From NCBI GenBank assembly GCA_041389885.1, contig JAWKRB010000011.1:186001-250000 (forward strand): DNA of 64,000 nucleotides, read 5' to 3'. Position 1 is the first letter of the stretch, and each line of letters starts with the position of its first letter. Of the stretch, positions 36,375 through 46,410 are shown one piece after another. The notes beneath the pieces were generated by a model that ran no database searches, had not been told where the DNA came from, and saw nothing but the letters and a program-made list of their open reading frames with translations. The translations under genes were made by a program, and so were the position numbers. Origin of the DNA: JAWKRB01 sp041389885. GTDB lineage: Bacteria; Myxococcota_A; Polyangia; Polyangiales; Ga0077539.

Positions 36375-38105
36375 GTGATAGTGAAGGCGGCCGTGAAGAT
36401 CCACGGCGTCGCCCTCGCCGCCGCCCTCGTCGCCTGCGCGACGACGCGCGCGGTCCCTCCAAGCCCCGGCGCGCGCGCCGCGACGACCGCGCCCCTGGTG
36501 GTGAGCGTGGTGGTCGACCAGTTCCCCGCCTGGCTCGCCCTCGACCGCCTCGGCGAGCTGCCGGCGGAGGGCGGCTTCGCGAGGCTCCGGCGCGAGGGGA
36601 CCTGGCACCGTCAGCTTCGCTACCTGCACGCGGCGACGGACACTGCGCCGGGGCACTCGTCGCTCTACACCGGGCGCCCGCCGCGCGAGAGCGGCATCCT
36701 CGCGAACGAGGTCCCGAACGGGCGGGGAGGCCGGAGCTCGATCCTCGACGACGCGAGCGCGCACCTCGTGACGCCCGCCGAGACGCTCGACGCGGCCTCG
36801 TCGTCGATCGCGCGGCTGCGGGTCGAGACCGTCGCCGACGCGCTGCGCGCGAGGCGCCCCGACGCGGTCATCGTGAGCGTCTCGCTCAAGGACCGCGGCG
36901 CGATCTTCGGCGGCGGGCGCCACCCCGACGCGACGCTCTGGTACGACCCGCGGCGCGGGAGCTTCGTCACCTCGACGGCCTTCGCGTCGCGCTTCCCCGC
37001 GTGGGCCGCGGAGGTGGGGAGCGCGCGGGCGATCCTCGCGGCGCGGCCCGCGGCGTGGACGCTGCTCGACCCTGCCTGGGTGCGCGCGCACGCGGCGACG
37101 CCCGACGCGCAGCCCGGAGAAGGCGACCTCGACGGGTGGGGCACGACCTTTCCTCACGCCTTCGCGAGCTCCAGCCGACAGGGCGGCGCCCTCCGCGCGT
37201 CCCCCTTCGGCGACGAGGCCGTGCTCCGCGTGGCGCGCGCGGCGGTGGCGGGCGCGAGGCGGCCGGGGCAGCCCATGCTGCTCGCGATCTCGCTCTCGTC
37301 CAACGACTACATCGGCCACGTCTTCGGCCCCGACTCCTGGGAGGCGTGGGACCAGCTCCGACGTCTCGACGCCTCCCTCGGCCGCTTCTTCACCGAGCTC
37401 GACGGCCTCGTCGGCGCCTCGGGCTGGTCGCTCGTGCTCTCGGGTGACCACGGCATGACCCCCCTCCCCGAGATCGCCGGGCGCGACGGCGCGCAGCCCT
37501 GGTGCCGCCCGGGCGCGGCGAACCCCTGGGAGCGCGGCTGCGCCCCTCCGTCCCGCCTCGACCCCGACGCGATGGGACCAGAGCTCCAGGCGTCGGCCGT
37601 CACCGCCCTGGGCCCCGGCGCGTGGGTCTCGGGCGTCGTCGACCCCTTCGTGTACCTCACCGCCGAGGCGAACGCGCTGCCCGCGCCTCGCCGTCGGATC
37701 CTCCTCGACGCGCTCACGCAGCAGCTCCGCAGGCACCCCGAGGTCGAGCGCGTCGTCGACGCGGAGACGGTCCCCGACGTGTGCGCGGAGGGCGAGTCCG
37801 TCGAGGCGCTGATCTGCCGGTCGATCCCGCGCGACTCCGGCGCGGCGCTCTACGTCCAGGTGCGCGCGGGCGCGTTCTTCGACGCGGGGTACACCCTCGG
37901 CGCGGGCGCGAGCCACGGCTCGCCCTACCTCTACGACCGCGCCGTGCCGCTGCTGGTGCGCGCGCCCGGACAGGTCGACGCCGGGGTCACCCTCGACGCG
38001 CCCGTACCCTTCACCCGGTTTCGCGAGACCGTCGAGACGCTCCTCGGGATCGCAGGCGCCACGCCAACGCGAGCGCCGCCAGCGGCCACGCCGCCGAGCC
38101 CGTGA
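36375..38105 (+). CDS. Alkaline-phosphatase-superfamily phosphodiesterase-like lipoprotein
   Basis: Up to 576 aa. Start candidates are GTG at 36375, 36381 or 36393; all lead into a lipoprotein signal (GVALAAALVACATTRA). The metal-binding fold of the type I phosphodiesterase/PafA group is visible: VVSVVVDQFPAWLALDRLGE (first Asp), TDTAPGHSSLYTG with the Thr nucleophile, SLSSNDYIGHVFGPDS, VLSGDHGMTPLPE, and a late AGASHGSPYLYD. It likely hydrolyses phosphate mono- or diesters in the periplasm or outside. The last 95 bp overlap the convergent phosphodiester glycosidase gene. Confidence 0.85.
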   Translation: MIVKAAVKIHGVALAAALVACATTRAVPPSPGARAATTAPLVVSVVVDQFPAWLALDRLGELPAEGGFARLRREGTWHRQLRYLHAATDTAPGHSSLYTGRPPRESGILANEVPNGRGGRSSILDDASAHLVTPAETLDAASSSIARLRVETVADALRARRPDAVIVSVSLKDRGAIFGGGRHPDATLWYDPRRGSFVTSTAFASRFPAWAAEVGSARAILAARPAAWTLLDPAWVRAHAATPDAQPGEGDLDGWGTTFPHAFASSSRQGGALRASPFGDEAVLRVARAAVAGARRPGQPMLLAISLSSNDYIGHVFGPDSWEAWDQLRRLDASLGRFFTELDGLVGASGWSLVLSGDHGMTPLPEIAGRDGAQPWCRPGAANPWERGCAPPSRLDPDAMGPELQASAVTALGPGAWVSGVVDPFVYLTAEANALPAPRRRILLDALTQQLRRHPEVERVVDAETVPDVCAEGESVEALICRSIPRDSGAALYVQVRAGAFFDAGYTLGAGASHGSPYLYDRAVPLLVRAPGQVDAGVTLDAPVPFTRFRETVETLLGIAGATPTRAPPAATPPSP

Positions 38106-39099
38106 CCGGCGACGCCGCACAGCCCGCGCGCACGACCCGGCGCTCCGGAGCGGGGGGCGCCTCGGGGGACGCGATCTCGGGCGCCTTCGTCGGCGGATCC
38201 CCTTGCGGCGCAGGGGCTTCGGGGGTCTCCTCAGGCGCGGCCGCGGGCGCCTCCGGGGTGTCGTCGCCGAAGACCATCCCGAGGTGGTTCGCGACGCCGC
38301 GCTCGACGCCGTCCGCGGGGTGGCTCACGAGCCCGCCCTCGGCGCGGACGTAGAGCGCCGACGATCCCCCGCCGTCGAGGTTCACCGCGTCCCACGCGCC
38401 GTGACCGCGCAGCACGCGGGCGGCTTCGGGGCAGGTCATCCCCTGGTTTCGCCCCTCGCGGCCGTTCACCATCATCACGAAGAGGGTGGCCCGTCGCTGA
38501 TCGACGCCGAGGAGCGTGCGGGGGTTGCGCTGCAGCGCGTGGCGGGGGTGGGTGTACGAGTCGACCTCGCCGGCGGTGAGCACCCGGGGCGAGCCGGTGA
38601 CGGCCTCGGTGACCCACGGCCAGGGCGCGGGCCCGAGCACCTTCGCGCGGGAGTCGAAGATCTCCACCCGCCCGCGAGGGCCGAAGGCGAGGGTCCAGTC
38701 GCAGTCGAGGCGGCGGTCGGCGTAGCTCGATCGCCAGGCCCGGCCCCCAGACATCGCCAGGCCGCAGGTGCCGAAGCGCCCGTTGCGAATGTCGAAGTAG
38801 TTGGCGTTCACCGCGACGTCGGCGCCGACGTGACGCGCGAAATCCGAGGTCGTGCGCCACACCCTCCGCGCGCCGGGGCTCCGCGGCGCCAGGAACGACT
38901 CCTCGGTCGAGACGAAGCGCGGGCGCGCCACCGCGAGGTCGACCCGGAGCAGGTGGTAGTCGAAGGTCCCGCTGCGGCGGTGGAGGTGACGCACGCCGGC
39001 GTAGGGGGCTCGCCAGCGGTCCTCCGCGTGGGCTCCCTGGGCTGAGAACGCGACCGCGGCGAGGGCCACCGCGCGCGCTGCGTGACGCGACCGGATCAT
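38011..39099 (-). CDS. Phosphodiester glycosidase (NAGPA-like) with MYXO-CTERM-like tail
   Basis: 362 aa. A signal peptide (AVALAAVAFSAQGAHA) leads into a NAGPA/phosphodiester-glycosidase domain: VNANYFDIRNGRFGTCGLAM, PRTLLGVDQRRATLFVMMVNGR (PRTLLGVDQ, RRATLFVMMVNGR) and AVNLDGGGSSALYV. A Pro/Ala-rich linker follows. The C-terminus is Cys, then a short hydrophobic helix (AAWPLAALALAW), then an Arg-rich end (RLRSRGASRRSR), the layout of the myxobacterial MYXO-CTERM sorting signal. It probably removes sugar from phosphodiester-linked glycans at the cell surface. Its 3' end overlaps the convergent phosphatase gene by 95 bp. Confidence 0.85.
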   Translation of the reverse strand: MIRSRHAARAVALAAVAFSAQGAHAEDRWRAPYAGVRHLHRRSGTFDYHLLRVDLAVARPRFVSTEESFLAPRSPGARRVWRTTSDFARHVGADVAVNANYFDIRNGRFGTCGLAMSGGRAWRSSYADRRLDCDWTLAFGPRGRVEIFDSRAKVLGPAPWPWVTEAVTGSPRVLTAGEVDSYTHPRHALQRNPRTLLGVDQRRATLFVMMVNGREGRNQGMTCPEAARVLRGHGAWDAVNLDGGGSSALYVRAEGGLVSHPADGVERGVANHLGMVFGDDTPEAPAAAPEETPEAPAPQGDPPTKAPEIASPEAPPAPERRVVRAGCAASPVTGSAAWPLAALALAWRLRSRGASRRSRETG

Positions 39100-39197
39100 T
39101 GCTCTCCCCCCCGGCTAGGCCGCCGACCCCCGATCGGCACAAATTCCGCGCGCCGCGTCGTCGTTTCCTTGCGTCATCGCGCCCGCCGGGCCGTGCT

Positions 39198-40118
39198 ATG
39201 AGCGCCGGCATGGACCCCTCGCCGCTGCCCTCGCCCGCGGAGCTCTCCCCCATCGAGCTCGCGCGCATCGTCGACGTCGCCCTGGCTGAAGACCTCGCCG
39301 CGGGCGACGTCACCACCCGCGCGGTGATCCCCGCCGACGCCCTCGCCCGCGGGGCCTTCGTCTCCCGCGAGCGCGCGGTGCTCGCCGGCGTCGGCGTCGC
39401 CGCGTACGTGTTCCAGCGCGTCGACCCGCGGGTGCGCTTCGAGGCCCTGCGCGCCGACGGCGCCGCGCTCGAGCCCGGCGACGTCGTCGCCCGCGTCGAG
39501 GGAGGCGCCCACGGCGTGCTCACCGCCGAGCGGGTCGCCCTCAACCTCCTGCAGCGCATGTGCGGCACGGCCACCCGCGCCCGCGACTTCGCCGCGCGCG
39601 TCCCCGCTGGCTGCGCGACCCGCGTCACCGACACCCGCAAGACCACGCCGGGCCTCCGCGCCCTCGAGCGCTACGCCGTGCGCATGGGCGGCGCGCACAA
39701 CCACCGCAACGACCTCGGCAGCGCGGTGCTCATCAAGGACAACCACGTCGCGGTCTGCGGCGGGGTCCGCGCGGCCATCGAGCGCGCACGCCGCGCGGCG
39801 CCGCACACGATGCGCGTCGAGTGCGAGGTGCAGAGCCTCGGCGAGCTCGAGGAGGCCCTCGCCGCGGGCGCCGACGTGATCATGCTCGACAACTTCGACG
39901 ACGACGCCGTCGCCGAGGCCCTGCGCCGCGTGTCGTCGCGCGCGCCCCGCCCCGTGATCGAGGCCTCGGGCGGCGTGGGCCTCGACCGCGTCGAGCGACT
40001 CGCGCGACTCGGCGTCGACGTCATCTCCGTGGGCTCGCTCACCCACGGCGCCCGCGCCATCGACATCGGCCTCGACCTGGAGCTCTCCGGCGCGTGGACG
40101 ACCTCGACGGCTTCGTAG
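39198..40118 (+). CDS. nadC: Nicotinate-nucleotide pyrophosphorylase (carboxylating)
   Basis: 306 aa. The enzyme converts quinolinate plus PRPP to nicotinate mononucleotide, CO2 and PPi in de novo NAD synthesis. Family landmarks are intact: VDVALAEDLAAGDVTTRAV, ERVALNLLQRMCGTATRA, the substrate-binding DTRKTTPGLRALERYAVRMGGAHNHR (DTRKTTPGLR, ALERYAVRMGGAHNHR), LIKDNHV, VECEV, DVIMLDNF and IEASGGVGLDRV. The start could be 39198 or the ATG at 39210. birA begins 25 bp inside its 3' end, so the two cofactor genes are coupled. Confidence 0.95.
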   Translation: MSAGMDPSPLPSPAELSPIELARIVDVALAEDLAAGDVTTRAVIPADALARGAFVSRERAVLAGVGVAAYVFQRVDPRVRFEALRADGAALEPGDVVARVEGGAHGVLTAERVALNLLQRMCGTATRARDFAARVPAGCATRVTDTRKTTPGLRALERYAVRMGGAHNHRNDLGSAVLIKDNHVAVCGGVRAAIERARRAAPHTMRVECEVQSLGELEEALAAGADVIMLDNFDDDAVAEALRRVSSRAPRPVIEASGGVGLDRVERLARLGVDVISVGSLTHGARAIDIGLDLELSGAWTTSTAS

Positions 40119-40900
40119 CCCCCGACCCCGAGGCGGCGCTGGGCCGCGTCGTCACGGTGCTCCGCGAGACGGCCTCGACCAACGACGACGCGCGGCGCGC
40201 CGCCGCCGAGGGCGCGCCCCACGGCGCGGTGTTCGTCGCCGACGCGCAGACCGCGGGCCGCGGGCGCCTCGGACGCGCGTGGCACTCGCCCCCGGGCGAC
40301 AACCTGTACGCGTCGATCCTCTTGCGCCCCAGCGCGTTGGCCCGCGACCTGGCGCTGCTCCCGCTCGCCGCCGGCCTCGCGATCGCCGAGGCCGTCGAGG
40401 AGGTCGCCGGGGTCGAGGCGACGATCAAGTGGCCCAACGACGTGCTCGTGGGCGGGCGCAAGCTGGCGGGCGTGCTCGTCGAGGGCTCGCTCCGGGGCGA
40501 TCGGTTTCAGCACGTCGTGGTCGGCGTCGGGGTGAACGTGCGCGGGGCGAGGCCGCCCGACGAGGTGTCCGACGTGGCCACGACGCTCCGCGCCGCCGCG
40601 GGGCGCGCGCCCTCGCGACGCGAGGTGCTGGCGCGGCTCCTCGCCCGCTTCGAGGCGCGCCTCGACGCGCTGGAGCGAGGCCGCGGCGACGAGGTCATCG
40701 CCGCGGTCCACGCGCGGTGCGTCACGCTGGGCCGGCGCGTGCGCGTGGGCGTCGACGAGGGCGTCGCCGCCGCGGTCGAGGCCGACGGCGGGCTGCTCGT
40801 GCGCTTCGACGACGGCCGCGCCCGCAGCGTACACGGCAGCGACGGGCTCAGCCTCGTCGAGCCGATCCCGCGCGCGCCCCTCGGTCCGCTGGGTCTCTAG
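40094..40900 (+). CDS. birA: Biotin--[acetyl-CoA-carboxylase] ligase, short form
   Basis: 268 aa from the GTG at 40094, which overlaps nadC by 25 bp. The biotinyl-AMP site GRGRLGRAWHSPPGDNLYAS is complete, and KWPNDVLVGGRKLAGVLVEG and VVVGVGVNV follow. The C-terminal SH3-like domain is present (LGRRVRVGVDEGVAAAVEADGG). There is no N-terminal helix-turn-helix, so unlike E. coli BirA it should be a ligase only and not a repressor. It attaches biotin to carboxylase carrier domains. It converges on, and overlaps by 4 bp, the kinase gene. Confidence 0.94.
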   Translation: MDDLDGFVAPDPEAALGRVVTVLRETASTNDDARRAAAEGAPHGAVFVADAQTAGRGRLGRAWHSPPGDNLYASILLRPSALARDLALLPLAAGLAIAEAVEEVAGVEATIKWPNDVLVGGRKLAGVLVEGSLRGDRFQHVVVGVGVNVRGARPPDEVSDVATTLRAAAGRAPSRREVLARLLARFEARLDALERGRGDEVIAAVHARCVTLGRRVRVGVDEGVAAAVEADGGLLVRFDDGRARSVHGSDGLSLVEPIPRAPLGPLGL

Positions 40901-42126
40901 GTCGCGAGCGCGGCCACGAGCGCGGCGCCGTCGGCGGGGCGGCGCGCGGGGTCGGGCGCGAGGCAGGCGTCGATCAGCGACGCCATCGCGGGGTCGCGCT
41001 CGGCGCGCAGCTCGCGGGCCATCACCCCGAAGGCGTAGACATCGACGCGAGGGTCGGCGACGCCCGCCTGCGCCGACTCGGGCGGGAGGTACGCCGGGGT
41101 GCCCTCGCGGGGCCCGACGGGCGTGCCCGCGAGGCGCGCGAGGCCGAAGTCGGTGAGCACGGCGCGGCCGTCCTCGCGGAGCAGCACGTTGCCCGGCTTG
41201 ACGTCCCGGTGCACCCAGCCCTCCCGGTGCGTCGCCTCGAGGCCGCGCGCGAGGTCGACGAGCCAGCGGCGCGCCTCGTCGACGGGCACCCCCGCGGCGA
41301 CGCGCGCGCGCACCGAGCCGCCCCCGGCGTACTCCATCACCAGCGCGCCGACCTCCTCGTGGAGGTCGTGCACGCGCACCACCTCGGGCGCCGCGCAGGC
41401 GACGGCGACGCGGGCCTCGCCGCGGAGCCTCGCGTTGCGGTCGACGCGCGCCGCGGGGTGGTAGATCTTGATCGCGACCTCGCGCTCGAGACGTCGATCC
41501 CTCGCGAGAAAGACCGCGCCCGCGCCGCCCCGACCGAGCTCGCGAAGCAGCGCGTAGGCGCCGACGCCGACGCTCGCCTCCGGGGCGAGGAGCGTGGCCC
41601 CCTCGACCCCGGCCCGCGCGGGCCGGCGGGTGCGCAGCCGACGCTCGCGGGCGCCGGGGTACTCCAGGTCGAGGGCCAGCACCTCTTCGAAGCGCCGCGC
41701 CGCGCCCTCCGAGTCGCCCCGCGCCTCGGCGAGGTCGCCCAGGCGCATCAGCGCGGGCGCGGCGAGGCGCGGCGACGACTCAGACACCGTCACGAGCAGC
41801 GCCTCGGTCATGTCGGGCTCGCCGCGGCGCAAGAAGAAGTCGGCGAGAAAGAGCCGGTCTTCGGGGGGGACCTCGGGGCTCAGGGCGCTCTCCCGCAGCC
41901 ACCGCGCGACGCTCACCGCGACGGGCGCCGAGCTCGCGTGCTCGAGGACGTCCACGGCGCGGCGCACTCCGGCCGCCAGGTGAAGGCGCTTGATCTCCGC
42001 GAGCGGGTCGGCCTCTCGCCGCGTGGGATCGGCGGCGGGCTCCGGCGGCGAGGAGTCTCGCAGCAGCTCGTCACCGGGAGGCGGATCCCTGCGAAACAGC
42101 GATTGAAAGAACGCCTTCAGCCCCAT
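40897..42126 (-). CDS. Ser/Thr protein kinase with helical N-terminal domain
   Basis: 409 aa. Residues 1-170 are charged and helical with a TPR-like element (LMRLGDLAEARGDSEGAARRFEE). The kinase domain spans ~185-409: LGRGGAGAVFLARD, VAIKIYH, HRDVKPGN (306-313), TDFGLARLAG and GTPAYLPPES. The catalytic HRD and DFG are intact. The domain ends at the C-terminus with no transmembrane helix, so it is cytoplasmic. Kinase-after-TPR order matches the larger kinase at 31.8 kb. It follows the FHA gene by 10 bp, and the pair probably acts together, with FHA reading phospho-Thr. Confidence 0.9.
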   Translation of the reverse strand: MGLKAFFQSLFRRDPPPGDELLRDSSPPEPAADPTRREADPLAEIKRLHLAAGVRRAVDVLEHASSAPVAVSVARWLRESALSPEVPPEDRLFLADFFLRRGEPDMTEALLVTVSESSPRLAAPALMRLGDLAEARGDSEGAARRFEEVLALDLEYPGARERRLRTRRPARAGVEGATLLAPEASVGVGAYALLRELGRGGAGAVFLARDRRLEREVAIKIYHPAARVDRNARLRGEARVAVACAAPEVVRVHDLHEEVGALVMEYAGGGSVRARVAAGVPVDEARRWLVDLARGLEATHREGWVHRDVKPGNVLLREDGRAVLTDFGLARLAGTPVGPREGTPAYLPPESAQAGVADPRVDVYAFGVMARELRAERDPAMASLIDACLAPDPARRPADGAALVAALAT

Positions 42127-42136
42127 CGCGCCGCGC

Positions 42137-43291
42137 TCACTCCCCCCACTCGAGCACGCGCAGCGTCGAGGCCCCGCGCTCGACGCGGTCGCCGCGGGCG
42201 AGGAGCACCGGCACGGCGACGCGCTGGCCGTTGAGCCGCACGCCCGCCTCGGGGCTGAGCGTGGGTCCGTCGTCGCCGCAGCGGATCACGCCGAGGGGGG
42301 TGCTCCACGCGCCGCGCAGGAGCACGACCGCCCGCCCGCGGTCCATGCCCCGCTCGACCTGGAGGGTCAGGGCGCCCTCGGTGACCTTCGCGCGCAGGAG
42401 GAGGTCGGCGCCGAGGCCGATCGCCGCCCCGTCGTGGACCGGGAGCGCCGAGGCGATCGGGACGCCGTCGAGGGAGGTCCCCGCGCGGCTCCCCGCGTCT
42501 TCGAGCACGAAGGCGTCGCCGCGGTGGTCGACGGTGGCGTGACGCCGCGACACCGACGCGCCGCGGAGCGCGACCTCGCCCTCTCGCCCGAGGGTGACCG
42601 GCAGCGAGGCGACGAGGCTCATCCTCGCCCCGTCGAGGGCGAGGTCGACCACGCCCCGCTGGATCAAGCGCGCCGCGCGCTCGTCGTGCGAGGCCCTGGC
42701 CTCGTGGTCGTCGGGCTCCTTCGCGAGCCACTCGCGGAGGTCGACGAGCGCCCTCACGCGGTCTCCGCTCCGCCACTGGCCCTCGAAGGCGTTCATCGCG
42801 GCGTGGCGGCGCATCGCGCGCAGCTCCTCGTCGTCGCGGTCGCCCACGAGGCGCTCCATCCCCTCGACGTCCCCGGCGAGGGTGAGCGCCCGCACGACGC
42901 CGTCGCGGTCGTCGAGGAGGTCGAAGGCCCGGGCGGCCTCTCGAAACGCGCCGAGGGCCTCGAGCTCGCGGGCGGCCTCGGCGAGGCGGCGGCGCTCCTC
43001 GTCGGTGCGGGGCGGGGTCTCTTCGAGCTCGGCGAGGGAGCAGAGGGCGACGCCCTTGCGCGCCTCGTCGCGCAGCGCGGGGTCCTTCACGAGGCCGTGG
43101 GCGCGCACGAGGAGCGCCCGACGGGCGTCGAGGGTGCGGGAGGTCTCCGCGGCGCGGAGGAGCACCCGCACGGCCTCGTCTCGCTCGCCCCCGTCGAGGT
43201 AGAGCCGCACCGCTTCATCCACGCGGCCGTCGGCCTCGGCGCGCTCCGCCGCGCGGCCTCTCCGAAACATCCGTGACACCCAGGACCACAT
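42137..43291 (-). CDS. FHA-domain protein with helical N-terminus
   Basis: 384 aa. Residues 1-195 are Arg/Glu-rich and helical, resembling TPR-like repeats. An FHA domain follows at ~210-300 (SLPVTLGREGEVALRGASVSRRHATV, given as LPVTLGREGEV and VSRRHATV, then SRAGTSLDGVPI), retaining the phosphothreonine-contact Arg, Ser-Arg-Arg-His and a Gly-Thr-Ser turn. A second FHA-like half follows (LGVIRCGDDGPTLSPEAGVRLNGQRV). It is divergent from pilB with 92 bp between and lies directly upstream of the kinase, so it is likely a phospho-dependent adaptor. Confidence 0.85.
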   Translation of the reverse strand: MWSWVSRMFRRGRAAERAEADGRVDEAVRLYLDGGERDEAVRVLLRAAETSRTLDARRALLVRAHGLVKDPALRDEARKGVALCSLAELEETPPRTDEERRRLAEAARELEALGAFREAARAFDLLDDRDGVVRALTLAGDVEGMERLVGDRDDEELRAMRRHAAMNAFEGQWRSGDRVRALVDLREWLAKEPDDHEARASHDERAARLIQRGVVDLALDGARMSLVASLPVTLGREGEVALRGASVSRRHATVDHRGDAFVLEDAGSRAGTSLDGVPIASALPVHDGAAIGLGADLLLRAKVTEGALTLQVERGMDRGRAVVLLRGAWSTPLGVIRCGDDGPTLSPEAGVRLNGQRVAVPVLLARGDRVERGASTLRVLEWGE

Positions 43292-43383
43292 AGAAGTCCG
43301 CGCGCGAGGCGTGTTACAACGTCCGAGGCGGTGAGTTCCGCACTTGAATCACGCGGCGGAACTACTACCCAAGGAGGTCACTG

Positions 43384-45123
<1,740 letters not shown>

Positions 45124-45168
45124 CCCACCGCAGGTACCTCGGCGGTACCCCACTGCTAGAGCCCGACC

Positions 45169-46314
45169 ATGGCCGCACCGGACACCCCCCTCACGCCCAA
45201 CCTCCTCGAGCTCTTGCGATCGATGGTGGAGCGCGGCGCGAGCGACCTTCACCTCACCGCGGGATCGGCGCCCTCGATGCGGGTCGACGATCAGCTCCGC
45301 CCCCTCGCGCGCTGCGCGGTGCTCACGCCCACCGACACCCAGCGGCTCTGCTACCAGATCCTGACCGAGGAGCAGCGCGCGCGCTTCGAGCGCACCTTCG
45401 AGCTCGACCTCTCGTTCGGGGTGAAGAACCTCGCGCGCTTTCGCGCCAACCTGTTCATGCAGCGGGGCGCGGTGGCGGCGGTGTTCCGCGCGATCCCGTT
45501 CCGCATCCTGTCGCCCGAGGAGCTGGGCCTGCCCCCGGTGCTCGTCGAGCTGAGCGCCCGGCCCCGCGGCCTGGTGTTGATCACCGGCCCGACGGGCTCG
45601 GGCAAGAGCACCACCCTCGCGTCGCTCATCGACCGGATCAACTCCGAGTCGCGCAAGCACATCCTCACGGTCGAAGACCCCATCGAGTTCATGCACGTGA
45701 ACAAGAGCTGCGTGGTCAACCAGCGCGAGGTGGGCACCGACACCACGGCCTTCAAAGACGCGCTCCGGCACGTGCTCCGGCAGGACCCCGACGTCGTGCT
45801 CATCGGCGAGCTGCGGGACCACGAGACCATCGAGGCCGCGCTCACCATCGCCGAGACCGGCCACCTGGTCTTCGCCACCATGCACAGCAGCAGCGCGTGG
45901 CAGGCGATCACCCGCATCATCGACGTCTTCCCGGCGCACCAGCAGCAGCAGATTCGCTCGCAGCTCTCCTTCGTGCTGACCGGGGTGGTGTCGCAGATCC
46001 TCCTGCCCCGCGGGGGCGTGCCCGGCCGGGTGCCGGCCTGCGAGGTGCTCATCCCCAACGGCGCGATCCGCGCGCTGATCCGCGACGACAAGGTCCACCA
46101 GATCTACTCGCAGATGCAGGTGGGGCAGACGAGCTCGGGGATGCAGACGATGAACCAGGCGCTCGCCGCCCTCGTCGCGCGCCGCGCCGTCACCCTCGAC
46201 GAGGCGCTCAACCGATCGAGCGACCCCGCAGAGCTCCAACAGCTCGTCGACGCCGGGCCCCTCCCCCAGCCCGCGGCGCCGCACGCCAGGCCCCCGCGCG
46301 CCGAGCGCGGCTGA
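45169..46314 (+). CDS. pilT: Type IV pilus retraction ATPase PilT
   Basis: 381 aa. It begins with the PilT PAS-like domain (ASDLHLTAGSAPSMRVDDQL). Walker A GPTGSGKST is near residue 141, followed by TVEDPIEFMH, Walker B VVLIGELRDHETIEAAL (VVLIGELRD) and the retraction-specific C-terminal element NGAIRALIRDDKVHQIYSQM (the AIRNLIRE motif equivalent). No zinc tetracysteine is present, as expected. A Pro/Arg-rich tail extends past the usual end. It disassembles pili to pull cells or DNA. It lies 45 bp after pilB. Confidence 0.96.
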   Translation: MAAPDTPLTPNLLELLRSMVERGASDLHLTAGSAPSMRVDDQLRPLARCAVLTPTDTQRLCYQILTEEQRARFERTFELDLSFGVKNLARFRANLFMQRGAVAAVFRAIPFRILSPEELGLPPVLVELSARPRGLVLITGPTGSGKSTTLASLIDRINSESRKHILTVEDPIEFMHVNKSCVVNQREVGTDTTAFKDALRHVLRQDPDVVLIGELRDHETIEAALTIAETGHLVFATMHSSSAWQAITRIIDVFPAHQQQQIRSQLSFVLTGVVSQILLPRGGVPGRVPACEVLIPNGAIRALIRDDKVHQIYSQMQVGQTSSGMQTMNQALAALVARRAVTLDEALNRSSDPAELQQLVDAGPLPQPAAPHARPPRAERG

Positions 46315-46372
46315 GCGCGGTCACCGCGCCTCGACCTACATCGCAGCACACGAACTTCGCGCCGAAAGGTCT

Positions 46373-46402
46373 TTGACCCCCGCGCGCGAGCGGCCTTACG
46401 AT
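46373..46402 (+). promoter_or_regulatory. Candidate promoter in front of pilC, possibly leaderless
   Basis: TTGACC (46373-46378), 18-bp spacer and TACGAT (46397-46402), ending eight bases before the pilC ATG at 46411. Transcription would begin at or a base or two before the ATG, giving pilC-pilS a start separate from pilB. Confidence 0.45.
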
Positions 46403-46410
46403 CACGGGCG

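Noticed and set aside
43321..43383. A sigma54 (-24/-12) promoter before pilB
   Set aside because: No TGGCAC-N5-TTGC-like element could be found; only a poor TTGAAT hexamer without a suitable -10.
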